Notes: generated by a model from the sequence alone, not told the origin. Positions 5,967 through 15,037 are shown, counted from the stretch's first letter. The stretch is DNA of 64,000 nt from Biomaibacter acetigenes (GCF_003691585.1 NZ_CP033169.1:124001-188000); one strand, 5' to 3'. Numbers and translations are program-made.

Positions 5967-8090
5967 ATGCCTCGATACTTAAAAACCTACATATACCTGG
6001 TCACAATTATCGGCATGGCTATTCTCTTGCTGGTGTTATCCGGCCTAAAAATAGAATTTTTGCCTTTTGTTTTGGCAATCGGCCTGATTGCTGGATTGCT
6101 GGAAAAATATGATGTTGAATTACCAAACGGATCTATTGTTTCAGGCTCCACTACCTTCACTTTCGTTGTAATGGCCGTCTACGGCATTCCAGAAGCGGTA
6201 GTAAGTGAGATTATCATTTCTTTGGTCAGTATTCCATTGATTAAAAGCGAGAGAATTAAATTTTTATATAATACAAGCCAGTATATTATTTGTACTGTTG
6301 CCGCAGGATACGGGTATTTGTGGTTAGGGAGCATACCGGGGACTTTTACGTGGTATGATGTTCCCCGTTTACTGTTTGCCATTGCTCTCTACAATATTTT
6401 GAACATCACTTTAATATCCGTCATCATCTCTAAACTGAATGAAAGAAAATACTTCGCCACTTGGATTGAAATGGTCCAAGACGGCGTCTTAATATATTTG
6501 GTTAATTCTTTTTTAAGCGTGCGTCTGGCTCTTTCCTATGAGTTGCATGATCAACTGCAGTTCTGGATTGAAACACTATTTGTTTTTGCAGTTTTCCTAG
6601 CCCTGCGCTATGCTTTTGCCTTATTCATCAACTTGCGGAAAACCTACTTAAGGTCGATGGAATCACTCACTCAATTAACTGAAAACAAACTGTCTATCAG
6701 TGGAGGACATGCCACCAGGGTTGGCAGGATAGCCCGCAAGATTGCGGAAAAGATGAAACTATCCCAGGATGAAATTGATTCAATTCATTATGCGGCCCTA
6801 TTGCACGACTTGGGCAAGACCTACCTGGAGGAAAAAATCTTTCAAAAGCGAGGGCCGCTTACCCTCGAAGAAGAAAGGGAATATCGCAAACACGCGGAAA
6901 TTGGCGCAGATATGGTAAAGGAGATAGCCGGGTTAGCCAAGTCCTCAGAGTATATTCGCTACCACCATGAATGCTGGGACGGCACAGGGTTTCCTGCTGG
7001 TATATCGGGAGAGCATATACCGCTGGGAGCTAGGATTATTGCTGCTGCTGATCAGTACGACCACATTTTTTACAAGAAGAAGTCCCAAACTGATTTCGCA
7101 GCACTGGCGGGAACCAAACTGGACCCCCAGGTGGTGGAAATTGTATTAGGGATTGCTGATTTGCAGGAGGAGCCCGGAAAAATGGCCATGCCAGCCACCA
7201 TTGAAGAGAAACTGATCGAAAACCTTGTGATCAGCGAAGCGCGGAAAAGGGTTTACCAGTCACAACTGTTGGATAAATTTGGTGCGTCTCTAATCGTACG
7301 TTATGATGGTGAGTTTAGAAATGAGGCAGGAGATTCCATCGATATTCCATGCCGGGAGCAAGTAATTACTTTGGTAGAAAAAGCACGCAGACAACAGAGC
7401 GGAGTGCGAGAAATACTCGAAGAAGCGCAATCTGGTAAGATATATGATGTCTACTGTGTGCCTTCTGGCGATCAGGTTAGTGTTATCTTCTTTGATGTGA
7501 CTGACATACTCGAATATGAGAAAAAACAAGAAGAACGAGTTCGAAACCTTTATCGTGAAGTGATCTATTCGGTAACACAGGGAAAACTCTTGCTGGTGGA
7601 ACAAAAGGAAATTGAACTGTTGAAAACAGGGGTATACATATCCAGTCACCCAATCCTTACGAAAACGGATGTCGCCAGCTGCCGCCGGCAGGTGCAGGAG
7701 GTACTGGAGTCTCGTCCTCTACCGTCTAAGGTTAGATATAACATATTGCTTGGTACTTCCGAAGCGGTTACCAATGTATTGAAACATGCGACAGAGGGAC
7801 AAATGAGCCTTTATATGGTCGGTGATCATCTCCGAATTTTCGTGTCGGACAACGGAAGCGGCATAGACTTATCCGAACTTCCCAAGACAACTCTGATGGC
7901 CGGATACTCGACCAAGCACTCTGCGGGATGGGGGTTCTATTTACTTCTAAAGGTGATGGATCGCATTATCCTAAGTACCAGTTCCCAAGGCACAACCATC
8001 ATGTTAGAGATCAACTTAGTTGATGCACCTGAAAAGGTAGCTACTAACAATATTACGATTTTTAAAGAGGAGAATGTACGTCATGCTTAA
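5967..8090 (+). CDS. Membrane HD-GYP phosphodiesterase fused to anti-sigma kinase-like ATPase
   Basis: A protein of 707 residues. Residues about 5-220 hold six to seven hydrophobic helices (MASE-like sensor). An HD-GYP domain follows with HATR, LHDLGK (H280/D281), HHECWDGTGFP-G (333-343) and a C-terminal AADQYDHI helix. A linker region of about 150 residues comes next. From about 560 a GHKL ATPase domain of the RsbW/SpoIIAB type has an N-box (SEAVTNVLKHA, near 595) and a G1 box (SDNGSGID, near 627). So c-di-GMP hydrolysis and a serine-kinase/anti-sigma function may be joined in one polypeptide. The start is an ATG with GAAAGGAGG. Its last bases overlap the second STAS gene, its likely protein substrate. 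Confidence 0.85.
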   Translation: MPRYLKTYIYLVTIIGMAILLLVLSGLKIEFLPFVLAIGLIAGLLEKYDVELPNGSIVSGSTTFTFVVMAVYGIPEAVVSEIIISLVSIPLIKSERIKFLYNTSQYIICTVAAGYGYLWLGSIPGTFTWYDVPRLLFAIALYNILNITLISVIISKLNERKYFATWIEMVQDGVLIYLVNSFLSVRLALSYELHDQLQFWIETLFVFAVFLALRYAFALFINLRKTYLRSMESLTQLTENKLSISGGHATRVGRIARKIAEKMKLSQDEIDSIHYAALLHDLGKTYLEEKIFQKRGPLTLEEEREYRKHAEIGADMVKEIAGLAKSSEYIRYHHECWDGTGFPAGISGEHIPLGARIIAAADQYDHIFYKKKSQTDFAALAGTKLDPQVVEIVLGIADLQEEPGKMAMPATIEEKLIENLVISEARKRVYQSQLLDKFGASLIVRYDGEFRNEAGDSIDIPCREQVITLVEKARRQQSGVREILEEAQSGKIYDVYCVPSGDQVSVIFFDVTDILEYEKKQEERVRNLYREVIYSVTQGKLLLVEQKEIELLKTGVYISSHPILTKTDVASCRRQVQEVLESRPLPSKVRYNILLGTSEAVTNVLKHATEGQMSLYMVGDHLRIFVSDNGSGIDLSELPKTTLMAGYSTKHSAGWGFYLLLKVMDRIILSTSSQGTTIMLEINLVDAPEKVATNNITIFKEENVRHA

Positions 8091-8397
8091 CGTAAAATCC
8101 CGTTTGGAAGGAAAGACTGTAAGGCTCAGTTTAGAAGGCGTATTGGACATCTCCACCGTGGATACTTTTAACGGTCAGACGGAACAACTTTCCGGTATCT
8201 CTGAATTGGTCCTTGACATGGCCGGACTTGAATTCATCGATTCAACCGGGGTTGGTGCTATTCTTCAAGTCGTTCGCCTGTCACAGGAACGTGGTTTTAC
8301 TGTCAGCCTCGAAAATGCCAATGAGAATATATCTGAACTTCTTAACACAGTGGGATTGTTTCAAATCATTGAGGTCTTGCGGAAAGGGGCTAATTAA
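8083..8397 (+). CDS. STAS-domain anti-sigma factor antagonist, second copy
   Basis: 104 residues, one STAS domain: GVLDISTVDTF near residue 20 and LEFIDSTGVGAIL near 55, with the DSTG phospho-acceptor Ser. It resembles the STAS protein at 4796 in layout. The ATG at 8083 lies inside the end of the HD-GYP/kinase gene, with GAGGAG ten bases upstream. An ATG at 8074 is in frame but too close to the ribosome site. It is followed after one base by the SpoIIE-type phosphatase, so kinase, antagonist and phosphatase are translationally linked. Confidence 0.88.
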   Translation: MLNVKSRLEGKTVRLSLEGVLDISTVDTFNGQTEQLSGISELVLDMAGLEFIDSTGVGAILQVVRLSQERGFTVSLENANENISELLNTVGLFQIIEVLRKGAN

Positions 8398-8398
8398 G

Positions 8399-9820
8399 AT
8401 GAGGGCTTCAGGTCGTGCAAAGTACATGGGTGTGTTGTTAGCGGTTGGCGGATTGTTTGGAGCCTCCACGATTATTTTCAGCTGGCAGAAAACCTGGATG
8501 TATTTATTGTTATACTTAATTGGCCTGCTTTTAACTGAGTGGTTTTTTAAAATTGAAATAATTCAGGAGTTATCATTTCTCCCTATTCTCGCCGGGATTA
8601 TGGCTTTTCATTATCCGGTTGTTCAAGCATCATTTATCATGCTGGCCGTTGCCGTTACACAGCTCATTCTCCACCCTAAGGAGACCTGGCGTCATTGGCT
8701 TTTCTGGCTTAAATGGGTGCTTTTGATCATCGTTATGGGAATGATTAACTTGTTAACTGGCAATGTAGCATATGGTAGTCTTTCGTTTTACACCAGCGTA
8801 ATCGCCTCGGTGGCTTCTTTGTACGGAACATTGTTGCTCAGCAGCTATATGGTTAACAAGAAAGGGATTGAATGGAAGAATAGTGGGATATATTACATAT
8901 CTTTGCTTTCCCTTGGTGTGATATTGATTTCTTTTTACCGGTTGGCGCCGTTTTTGATACTGGCCTGTTTATGTATTTTTTCTGTCAGCCTTCATGAGAT
9001 AACAAGGGGGCTTCAGGAATTACAGAAGCGGTCTGATCAATTAGCCCATGAATTGAAGAATACCTTAAGAAGAGAAATACAGTTAGCCCAGCAAATTCAA
9101 AGCAAATTATTAAATACAGGAGTCCCGGAATTCGTGGGTGGACAGGTTGCGGGCACATCGATTGCTGCTTGCTCGATCGGGGGGGATTATTACGATTTCT
9201 GTATACTAAAGAACGGAAAACTTCGGATCGTAATTGGGGATGTGATGGGCAAGGGAATTCCAGCAGCTATGTTGATGTTGTTAACAAGAAGTGCGTTTCG
9301 AAACGCAGCGGAAAAAGGGAGAGGTCCAGGAGAAACGCTAACGATCATGAACCGCATCTTGTACGATGACTTCAAAGCATTGGGTTCATTTGTCACGGTT
9401 TTTTGCGCTGATTACGATCCGCAGTCAAAAATCCTTACTTATGCCAATGCCGGGCACAATCTCCCCCTGATTGTAAAAGGAAGGACGAGAAGCTGTGAAC
9501 AACTACCGGGGAAGGGAATCATGTTGGGAGGGATGCCTCATCAACAGTACCAGGAACATTCAATTCAATTGGATAATGATGATTACGTGTTTTTTTACAC
9601 AGATGGGATTGTAGAAGCACGAAATGAAAAAGGGGAGGCTTTCCGTCTGGAGCGCCTGCGGCAAATTTTAGTCCAGTATGCGAATAGCCCGGCAACAGAG
9701 ATTGAAGATCAAGTTTTCCAAAGGGTTACAGACTTTACGAAAAATTTACCACAGAAGGATGATATCACAATGGTAGTGCTGAAAGTGGCTGATGATAACA
9801 AGCATCTGGCGGCTGTTTAA
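8399..9820 (+). CDS. Membrane-bound SpoIIE/RsbU-type PP2C phosphatase
   Basis: 473 residues. The first 200 hold about seven hydrophobic helices. A short coiled coil (LQKRSDQLAHELKNTLRREI) leads into a PPM/SpoIIE catalytic domain with GGDYYDF, GDVMGKGIPAAM, NAGHNLP, FYTDGIVEA and QKDDITMVVLK, so the acidic metal ligands are present. Such enzymes dephosphorylate STAS antagonists and reverse the kinase step. The ATG at 8399 comes one base after the stop of the STAS gene and has GGAAAGGGG upstream; longer readings run into the STAS frame. The membrane part suggests an external or lipid-phase signal. Confidence 0.88.
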   Translation: MRASGRAKYMGVLLAVGGLFGASTIIFSWQKTWMYLLLYLIGLLLTEWFFKIEIIQELSFLPILAGIMAFHYPVVQASFIMLAVAVTQLILHPKETWRHWLFWLKWVLLIIVMGMINLLTGNVAYGSLSFYTSVIASVASLYGTLLLSSYMVNKKGIEWKNSGIYYISLLSLGVILISFYRLAPFLILACLCIFSVSLHEITRGLQELQKRSDQLAHELKNTLRREIQLAQQIQSKLLNTGVPEFVGGQVAGTSIAACSIGGDYYDFCILKNGKLRIVIGDVMGKGIPAAMLMLLTRSAFRNAAEKGRGPGETLTIMNRILYDDFKALGSFVTVFCADYDPQSKILTYANAGHNLPLIVKGRTRSCEQLPGKGIMLGGMPHQQYQEHSIQLDNDDYVFFYTDGIVEARNEKGEAFRLERLRQILVQYANSPATEIEDQVFQRVTDFTKNLPQKDDITMVVLKVADDNKHLAAV

Positions 9821-9923
9821 TAGCAGCTTTATTGTTCGCATCCCCGACCTTATTCGAAAAGACCTGGAAGTGATAGGGTTTTTCCGGGTGCTAGAAGTTC
9901 TAGAGACAAATCCCAACGCTTAG
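9792..9923 (+). CDS. Short overlapping frame resembling a STAS-domain tail
   Basis: A 43-codon frame starts inside the end of the phosphatase gene and ends before the FapA-like gene. Its second half (IPDLIRKDLEVIGFFRVLEV, then LETNPNA) looks like the C-terminal helix region of a STAS protein (compare LLNTVGLFQIIEVL in the gene at 8083). The ribosome site is weak. It is most likely the remnant of a third antagonist gene lost by deletion, but a small real protein cannot be excluded. Confidence 0.33.
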   Translation: MITSIWRLFNSSFIVRIPDLIRKDLEVIGFFRVLEVLETNPNA

Positions 9924-9940
9924 CAGGAGGTGAGTTCATT

Positions 9941-11785
9941 ATGAAAGAAGAGACTACCCGGGGCTCCCCCGAAGCAACGGCGAGCGCAGTAGACAATGCT
10001 TTTCCGGACGGAGAAGCGGTGGGTCCATATGCTTTTGTGAAACAGGGGTGCCTTGTTGTCCGACACCGACCAGAGGGACCTTACCCGGTAGTGGTACCTT
10101 GCCCAGGGGTAAGACTGATTGTTAACGGCCGGGAGTGCATTCAACCCACCCCCGTATCCATGAAGGATACCGTGCGGGTGGAAACGGTGGAAGAGCGAAG
10201 AGAAGGGAAATGGTCTGTGACCGTTTCTTCCGATGGTCTACAAGCAATATTGCAAATGCGCCCCAAGGTAATAGTTCACCGGGAACTGCCGGATCTTCCG
10301 CCTGCCAGAATATTGCAACTGTCGGTAGTGGAGCAGGAAGAATGTCTTCCCCCGCTCACATGGGACGAACTATTGCAGGAGTTATCCCGGTTGGGGATTA
10401 ACTATGGCATAGACTGGGAAGCATGCTCTCGTAGTGTTACATCCTGCGCTGAAGAGGAAGTGATTGTCGCCAGAGGTATTCCTGCAGAACCAGGAAAAGA
10501 CGGCCGGGTAGAATTGCTTTTTTCCTCTAATCCCAGGGTACCGGTACTGGCGGAGGAAGATGAAACGGTAGATTTCCGGAAACGCTATGTTTTTACTTCG
10601 GTGGAGGCGGGAGAAATCCTTGCTGTCAAACACCCGCCTGAGTCGGGACATCCCGGCACCAGCGTCAAGGGTGAGGTAATTATGCCGCCGTCGCCCCGGG
10701 ACTTTATCCTTTCTGTAGGCGAAGGAGCGGTGCTTACCAGTGATGGTGAACGGGCTGTAGCGGCCCGGTCTGGACGTCCTGCAGCCTCCCGCTGGCGTAA
10801 CATGGTGAAGGTAAGTGTATTGCCTGAGTTGGTGCATGCCGGTGACGTAGACCTTGCTTCAGGTAACATTGTCTTTAAAGGAGATATCCTAATTGCCGGA
10901 AATGTGACAGAAAGGATGGCGGTAGAAGCGGGCGGGAATGTTAGGGTGGGAGGGTTGGTCTCCGGTGCGAGGGTTCAAGCTACGGGATCCATCCTGATCA
11001 GAGGGAATATCCTGTCATCGGTGGTAATCGCAGGAAGAGTTCCTGCTTTTCTACAACGGATGTTGCCACAGGTTCATGCCTTAGCGGTCGGTTTGCAAGA
11101 AATGATCATGGCTATCCGGCAGTTACTGGGTCACCCGGCGTTCAAGCAGGGCGATCTTAAAGGCGGTATCGGCCCCCTGGTAAAGTTGCTGTTGGAGGGG
11201 AAGTTTCGCCATCTTCCTGCTGCCGCCAATACCTTCAAGAAGCAGGTTGAAACTATGCCGCCGGGAATGGCCGCTGAAGGCCTGGAAGAGTTTATCCGGG
11301 AAGTCGAACGGGCGCTGGTTCGTTCCCCTTTGGCAGTGCGTGAGCTCCAGGAGATCGAAACATTGGCCCGACGAGCCGGGGAATGGGAACAGGTCTTTGC
11401 GTTCTCGCCATCTGCAGAAAGTGATGTGGTGGCGTCAAGCGTCCACAATTCTACAGTTATAGCTACTGGCGATGTCCGGGTGGTGGGCAGCGGTTGTTAT
11501 ATTTCCCAGATTCAAGCTGGTAAGAAAGTGACTGTATCCGGGGTATTTCGCGGTGGCGAGATACAGGCTGGTGGGGATGTGCATGTGGGAGAGCTGGGGT
11601 CCAAAGGTGGGGCCACCACCAGGGTGGTGACTGGCCCAGCAGCCGTGGTTACCGTGGGATACGCCTTTGAAAACGCTTTGGTATTGGTGGGCGGGCGGGC
11701 TTACCGTTTTGATAAGGAGGAAAAAGATGTCCGATTGTGGTTGGATAAAGAAGGGAATCTGAGATCCTATGGAATTCCAGCTTGA
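9941..11785 (+). CDS. FapA-family (DUF342) protein
   Basis: 614 residues. The N-terminal third carries GIPAEPGKDGR and V-AGEILAVK-P, features of the FapA/DUF342 family. A right-handed beta-helix of Gly-rich repeats follows (GDVDLASGNIVFKGDILIAG, then GGNVRVGGLVSGARVQATGS). A helical insert occupies about 365-490, and the helix resumes to the end (GDVRVVGSGCYIS, GGEIQAGGDVHVGELGSKGG). FapA relatives are linked to flagellar assembly, polar localisation and c-di-GMP-related surface behaviour. Its ATG has AGGAGGTGAG. It is the last gene of the riboswitch locus, fitting an output near cell surface or motility. There are no flagellar genes nearby. Confidence 0.8.
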   Translation: MKEETTRGSPEATASAVDNAFPDGEAVGPYAFVKQGCLVVRHRPEGPYPVVVPCPGVRLIVNGRECIQPTPVSMKDTVRVETVEERREGKWSVTVSSDGLQAILQMRPKVIVHRELPDLPPARILQLSVVEQEECLPPLTWDELLQELSRLGINYGIDWEACSRSVTSCAEEEVIVARGIPAEPGKDGRVELLFSSNPRVPVLAEEDETVDFRKRYVFTSVEAGEILAVKHPPESGHPGTSVKGEVIMPPSPRDFILSVGEGAVLTSDGERAVAARSGRPAASRWRNMVKVSVLPELVHAGDVDLASGNIVFKGDILIAGNVTERMAVEAGGNVRVGGLVSGARVQATGSILIRGNILSSVVIAGRVPAFLQRMLPQVHALAVGLQEMIMAIRQLLGHPAFKQGDLKGGIGPLVKLLLEGKFRHLPAAANTFKKQVETMPPGMAAEGLEEFIREVERALVRSPLAVRELQEIETLARRAGEWEQVFAFSPSAESDVVASSVHNSTVIATGDVRVVGSGCYISQIQAGKKVTVSGVFRGGEIQAGGDVHVGELGSKGGATTRVVTGPAAVVTVGYAFENALVLVGGRAYRFDKEEKDVRLWLDKEGNLRSYGIPA

Positions 11786-11846
11786 TAAACTTCACGAGCA
11801 AGGGAACAGATTATGTTCAGGAAATAATCCGGAGCTTTGAGCAGCA

Positions 11847-11874
11847 AATAAGCGAATAATTCAAGCATGACCCC
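11847..11874. repeat. Damaged half copy of REP family A
   Basis: AATAAGCGAATAATTCAAGC followed by ATGACCCC reproduces the loop and right arm of the palindrome at 2965-3005 with two changes. The left arm is gone. It lies just before the Doc and ATPase remnants, again at a recombination joint. Confidence 0.6.
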
Positions 11875-11882
11875 TTCCCCCC

Positions 11883-12098
11883 TTATATCGGCGATGTGTT
11901 TTGTTCAAGCCATGCTGTTAACTCTTCTTTAGAAAGTTCACCTGATGACAGCTTTATCATCATTTTAAATGCCTCTTTTTCCGAAGCTATAATTTCAAAG
12001 CCATTTCTTTGGAGAAAGATATCCATTGTTACAAAAGCTATTCTTTTATTTCCGTCTATGAATGGATGATTATTGCATAAATGGTAGCCATATGCGGC
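11883..12098 (-). pseudogene. Doc/Fic-family toxin, C-terminal fragment
   Basis: On the minus strand a frame of about 71 codons reads AAYGYHLCNNHPFIDGNKRI, then AFVTMDIFLQRNGFEI, then a helical tail to a stop at 11883. HPFIDGNKR is the Fic-fold active-site motif of Doc (death-on-curing) toxins, which phosphorylate EF-Tu. The first half of the toxin and any antitoxin are missing. The frame is cut where it meets the 3' end of the P-type ATPase, whose last dozen codons run through this sequence in another frame. It is too short for activity and marks a fusion joint. Confidence 0.8.
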
Positions 12099-15021
12099 GA
12101 AACATCAGCCCCAGCCTGGAGAGGGCCAGGATGAAGAGCCAGTCCACGAGGGACAGCGGAACGGTGCCGAAAAAGGTTCCCACGCCCGGGGTATATATGA
12201 CCGAGAGCATCATGGCTATCGACATGGCCACCGATGGAGTTATCAAACTGTTTTCCGGCTGCGGGGCATGATTTTTCCTCACGTCATATACATTCATCAT
12301 CTGACTGGTGACTATGTTGGCAAAGGCCATAGTCTGGGCTTTGGGAAGGCCGTACCGGGAAAGGGCCGTCAAAAATACCCCGAAGGTGGAAAGCCCTATG
12401 CCGGTGCCTTTTGCCACGATTTGGCGAGAGGTTTTGGGGTCCAGGATATTTTCCTGGGGATTTCTCGGCATTCGGTCCATTATGTTTCTGGAAGGCTGGT
12501 CCAGGCCCAGGGCCAGTGCGGGGCCGCCCTCGGTCACCAGGTTTATCCACAGGATCTGCCCAGGAGAGAGGGGCACAGGTAGACCCGCCAGGGAAGTCAG
12601 CATAATGGCGGAAACCTCTCCGAGATTGCCTGACAGCACATATCTTAAAAATTTCTTTATGTTGTCGTTTATGGCGCGGCCTTCTTCTACAGCCCGCACT
12701 ATGGTTATGAAATTGTCGTCGGTTATGGTGACGGAGGAGGCTTCCCGGGTGACGTCGGTGCCGTTTTTGCCCATGGCGATACCAATGTCCGCCTCCTTTA
12801 TGGCCGGGGCGTCATTCACCCCGTCTCCGGTCATGGCAACTATGTGGCCGGTATTTTTAAAGGCCTTCACTATCTTTAATTTATGTTCCGGCAGAGTCCT
12901 GGCGAAAACCGTTACATGTTCTATCTCTTTTTCCAATTCCTTCTGGGACATCCTGTCAAGATCAGCCCCTGTGAGTATTTTCCCACCATTTAATAGAGTA
13001 AGCTCCCGGGCCACTGCCGTTGCCGTGCTGGGATGGTCTCCGGTGATCATCACCACGTGGATGCCCGCCCGGTGACATTTCTGTATGGCCTCCCGTGCTT
13101 CAGGCCTGGCGGGGTCCGCCATGCCCAGAAGCCCCCCGAAGACCAGGTCACGGTCAATTATTTCCTGATCCCCTGAATAGTCTTCCGGAAGTTCCCTGTA
13201 AGCCACCGCCAGGACTCGAAGGGCATCATCAGCCATTTTATTGTTTTGTTCCGCCAGGAGTTTCTTTTGCTCCTCATCCATGGCGGCTACATTGCCTTTG
13301 AAATAAATGTAATTGCAGTATTCCAGTATGACATCGGGAGCGCCCTTTAAAAATACCAAGTTCTTACCGTTTACCTCTTTGAATACCACCGCCATCCTCT
13401 GGCGGGTGGAATCAAAAGGCACCTCATGGATCCTGGAAAATCTCGACAATAGGTCATCCAGGTCCAAACCTCCATCCAGCACGGCCTTCAACATGGCGAC
13501 TTCGGTGGGATCTCCGTCAAAGGTGCCATCGGCCTCGAGTTTTACATTATTGCAAAGGGCTGCACAGGTCAAAGCCTGGCAGAGATCCGGGAAGTCCGAA
13601 GGGATTATTTCTTTTTCTCCCCGGTAAAAACCGGCTTTCAGGTCATTGCCCTTCAGATGGATAAGCTCTCCGCCGCAGAAAATCTCCTTTACCGTCATCT
13701 CGTTTTTGGTGAGGGTGCCGGTCTTATCACAGCATATAACGGTAGTGGAGCCCAGAGTCTCAATGGCCTGCATCTTTCTGACAATAACGTTTTCCCGGGC
13801 CATCCTCCTGGTGGAAAATGACAGGGAAATGGCGAGGATGGCGGATAATCCTTCAGGGATAATACTTACCGCCAGGCTTATGCCCACTCTGAGCATAGGC
13901 AAAAGGCTCTGGCGCCGAATGATTCCCGACAACACCACTATAGAGGAAAGGCCCAGGCACAGGAAAGTAAGGCTTTTACCCAGGCGTTCCAGCTCCTGCT
14001 GCAACGGTGTGGATGATTCCTTGATGGAAGACAGCAGATTTCCTATCTGTCCCATCCTGGTGTCCCGACCGGTGGCAATGACGATGGCCCGCCCCCGGCC
14101 TTTGACTATAAAAGTGCCCATAAATACCATGTTGGACAGCTCCGCCAGATGCCGGCTGCGGCATATGGAAGTGTTTTTGGAAATCGGTAGAGACTCCCCC
14201 GTAAGGGCCGATTCCACCACTTCCAGGCCATGGGCTTCAATTACTCTGGCATCTGCCGGCACCTTGCACCCCGCGGAAAGTTCTATCACATCTCCCGGCA
14301 CCACCAGATCTGAAGATATCTCCAGCGGCCTGGCATCCCTGATGACCCTGGCCCGGGAAGCGGACAGCCTGTTTAACTCCGCCAGGGCTTCTTCCGCTTT
14401 ATATTCCTGGGCACTTTGCAGAAAGGCCTCCAGAATGACAATGGCGGCAATGGTGACTCCGTCGGTGATTTCACCCAACAAAAAAGAAAGCCCTCCGGCC
14501 ACCACCAGGACTCTTGGTAAAAATTGCTTAAACTGGGAGATAAAAATGCGCCAGAAGCTCTTTTTATCCTGAACAAATAGCGAATTTTTACCATACAGTG
14601 CCAGCCTGTGTCTGGCCTCCCGCCCATCAAGCCCGGAAAGAGGGTTTGTCCTTTGTGCCGCTATCACCTGGTTTATGCTCATTTCCGACCATTTTAAGCT
14701 TTTATCCTTTGCTTCATTTTCGGGCTTTTCCCGGAAGATGAGCTTTTCCGGTCCCAGCACGGAAATAATGTAGTGGGTTTTAACCACTTCCCTGGTCAGA
14801 GCCGACGGCTTAATCCTGTCTTCCTCAAAAAAAATCAGCGCCCTGCCGGTACAGGAATCAGCGTAAACCATAGTGACTCCGGGCTTTGACGAAATATATC
14901 TTGTGAAGGCATCGGCAGATTTTTGGTTTTTGTAAATGCCGGGTACCCTTATCCTTATGCGCCCGGGAACATATCGGATATCCTGCTTAAAACCGTAGAC
15001 TGCCCCCATGCCTGTTTCCAC
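12070..15021 (-). CDS. SERCA-like P-type cation ATPase with N-terminal PGRIR domain
   Basis: 983 residues. Residues about 10-75 form a small ferredoxin-like (HMA-type) domain with RYVPGRIRIRVP and no CxxC. A standard P-ATPase follows: cation ATPase N-domain, TGES near 273, PEGL in helix 4 near 387, DKTGTLT with D432, and TGDGVNDAPA. Helix 6 reads NLVTEGGPALALG, so the Asp of the Ca2+-pump motif NLVTDG is Glu. It probably exports a divalent cation; the metal is unknown. The GTG start follows AAGGGAG. The last residues (RRIWLPFMQ) run into the Doc fragment and replace the native C-terminus seen in the fragment at 2405. It is divergent from a second ATPase gene cluster. Confidence 0.85.
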   Translation of the reverse strand: METGMGAVYGFKQDIRYVPGRIRIRVPGIYKNQKSADAFTRYISSKPGVTMVYADSCTGRALIFFEEDRIKPSALTREVVKTHYIISVLGPEKLIFREKPENEAKDKSLKWSEMSINQVIAAQRTNPLSGLDGREARHRLALYGKNSLFVQDKKSFWRIFISQFKQFLPRVLVVAGGLSFLLGEITDGVTIAAIVILEAFLQSAQEYKAEEALAELNRLSASRARVIRDARPLEISSDLVVPGDVIELSAGCKVPADARVIEAHGLEVVESALTGESLPISKNTSICRSRHLAELSNMVFMGTFIVKGRGRAIVIATGRDTRMGQIGNLLSSIKESSTPLQQELERLGKSLTFLCLGLSSIVVLSGIIRRQSLLPMLRVGISLAVSIIPEGLSAILAISLSFSTRRMARENVIVRKMQAIETLGSTTVICCDKTGTLTKNEMTVKEIFCGGELIHLKGNDLKAGFYRGEKEIIPSDFPDLCQALTCAALCNNVKLEADGTFDGDPTEVAMLKAVLDGGLDLDDLLSRFSRIHEVPFDSTRQRMAVVFKEVNGKNLVFLKGAPDVILEYCNYIYFKGNVAAMDEEQKKLLAEQNNKMADDALRVLAVAYRELPEDYSGDQEIIDRDLVFGGLLGMADPARPEAREAIQKCHRAGIHVVMITGDHPSTATAVARELTLLNGGKILTGADLDRMSQKELEKEIEHVTVFARTLPEHKLKIVKAFKNTGHIVAMTGDGVNDAPAIKEADIGIAMGKNGTDVTREASSVTITDDNFITIVRAVEEGRAINDNIKKFLRYVLSGNLGEVSAIMLTSLAGLPVPLSPGQILWINLVTEGGPALALGLDQPSRNIMDRMPRNPQENILDPKTSRQIVAKGTGIGLSTFGVFLTALSRYGLPKAQTMAFANIVTSQMMNVYDVRKNHAPQPENSLITPSVAMSIAMMLSVIYTPGVGTFFGTVPLSLVDWLFILALSRLGLMFRRIWLPFMQ

Positions 15022-15037
15022 TGGCTCCCTTCAAAAC

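Noticed and set aside
12308-13075. Open frame of 255 codons on the plus strand opposite the ATPase C-terminal half
   Set aside because: Mirror of conserved coding sequence; a similar mirror frame occurs opposite the fragment at 2469-2978, as expected from homology on the other strand.
13646-14572. Open frame of 308 codons on the plus strand opposite the P-type ATPase
   Set aside because: It is antisense to a complete, well-conserved ATPase, has no ribosome site and a composition typical of a mirror frame.
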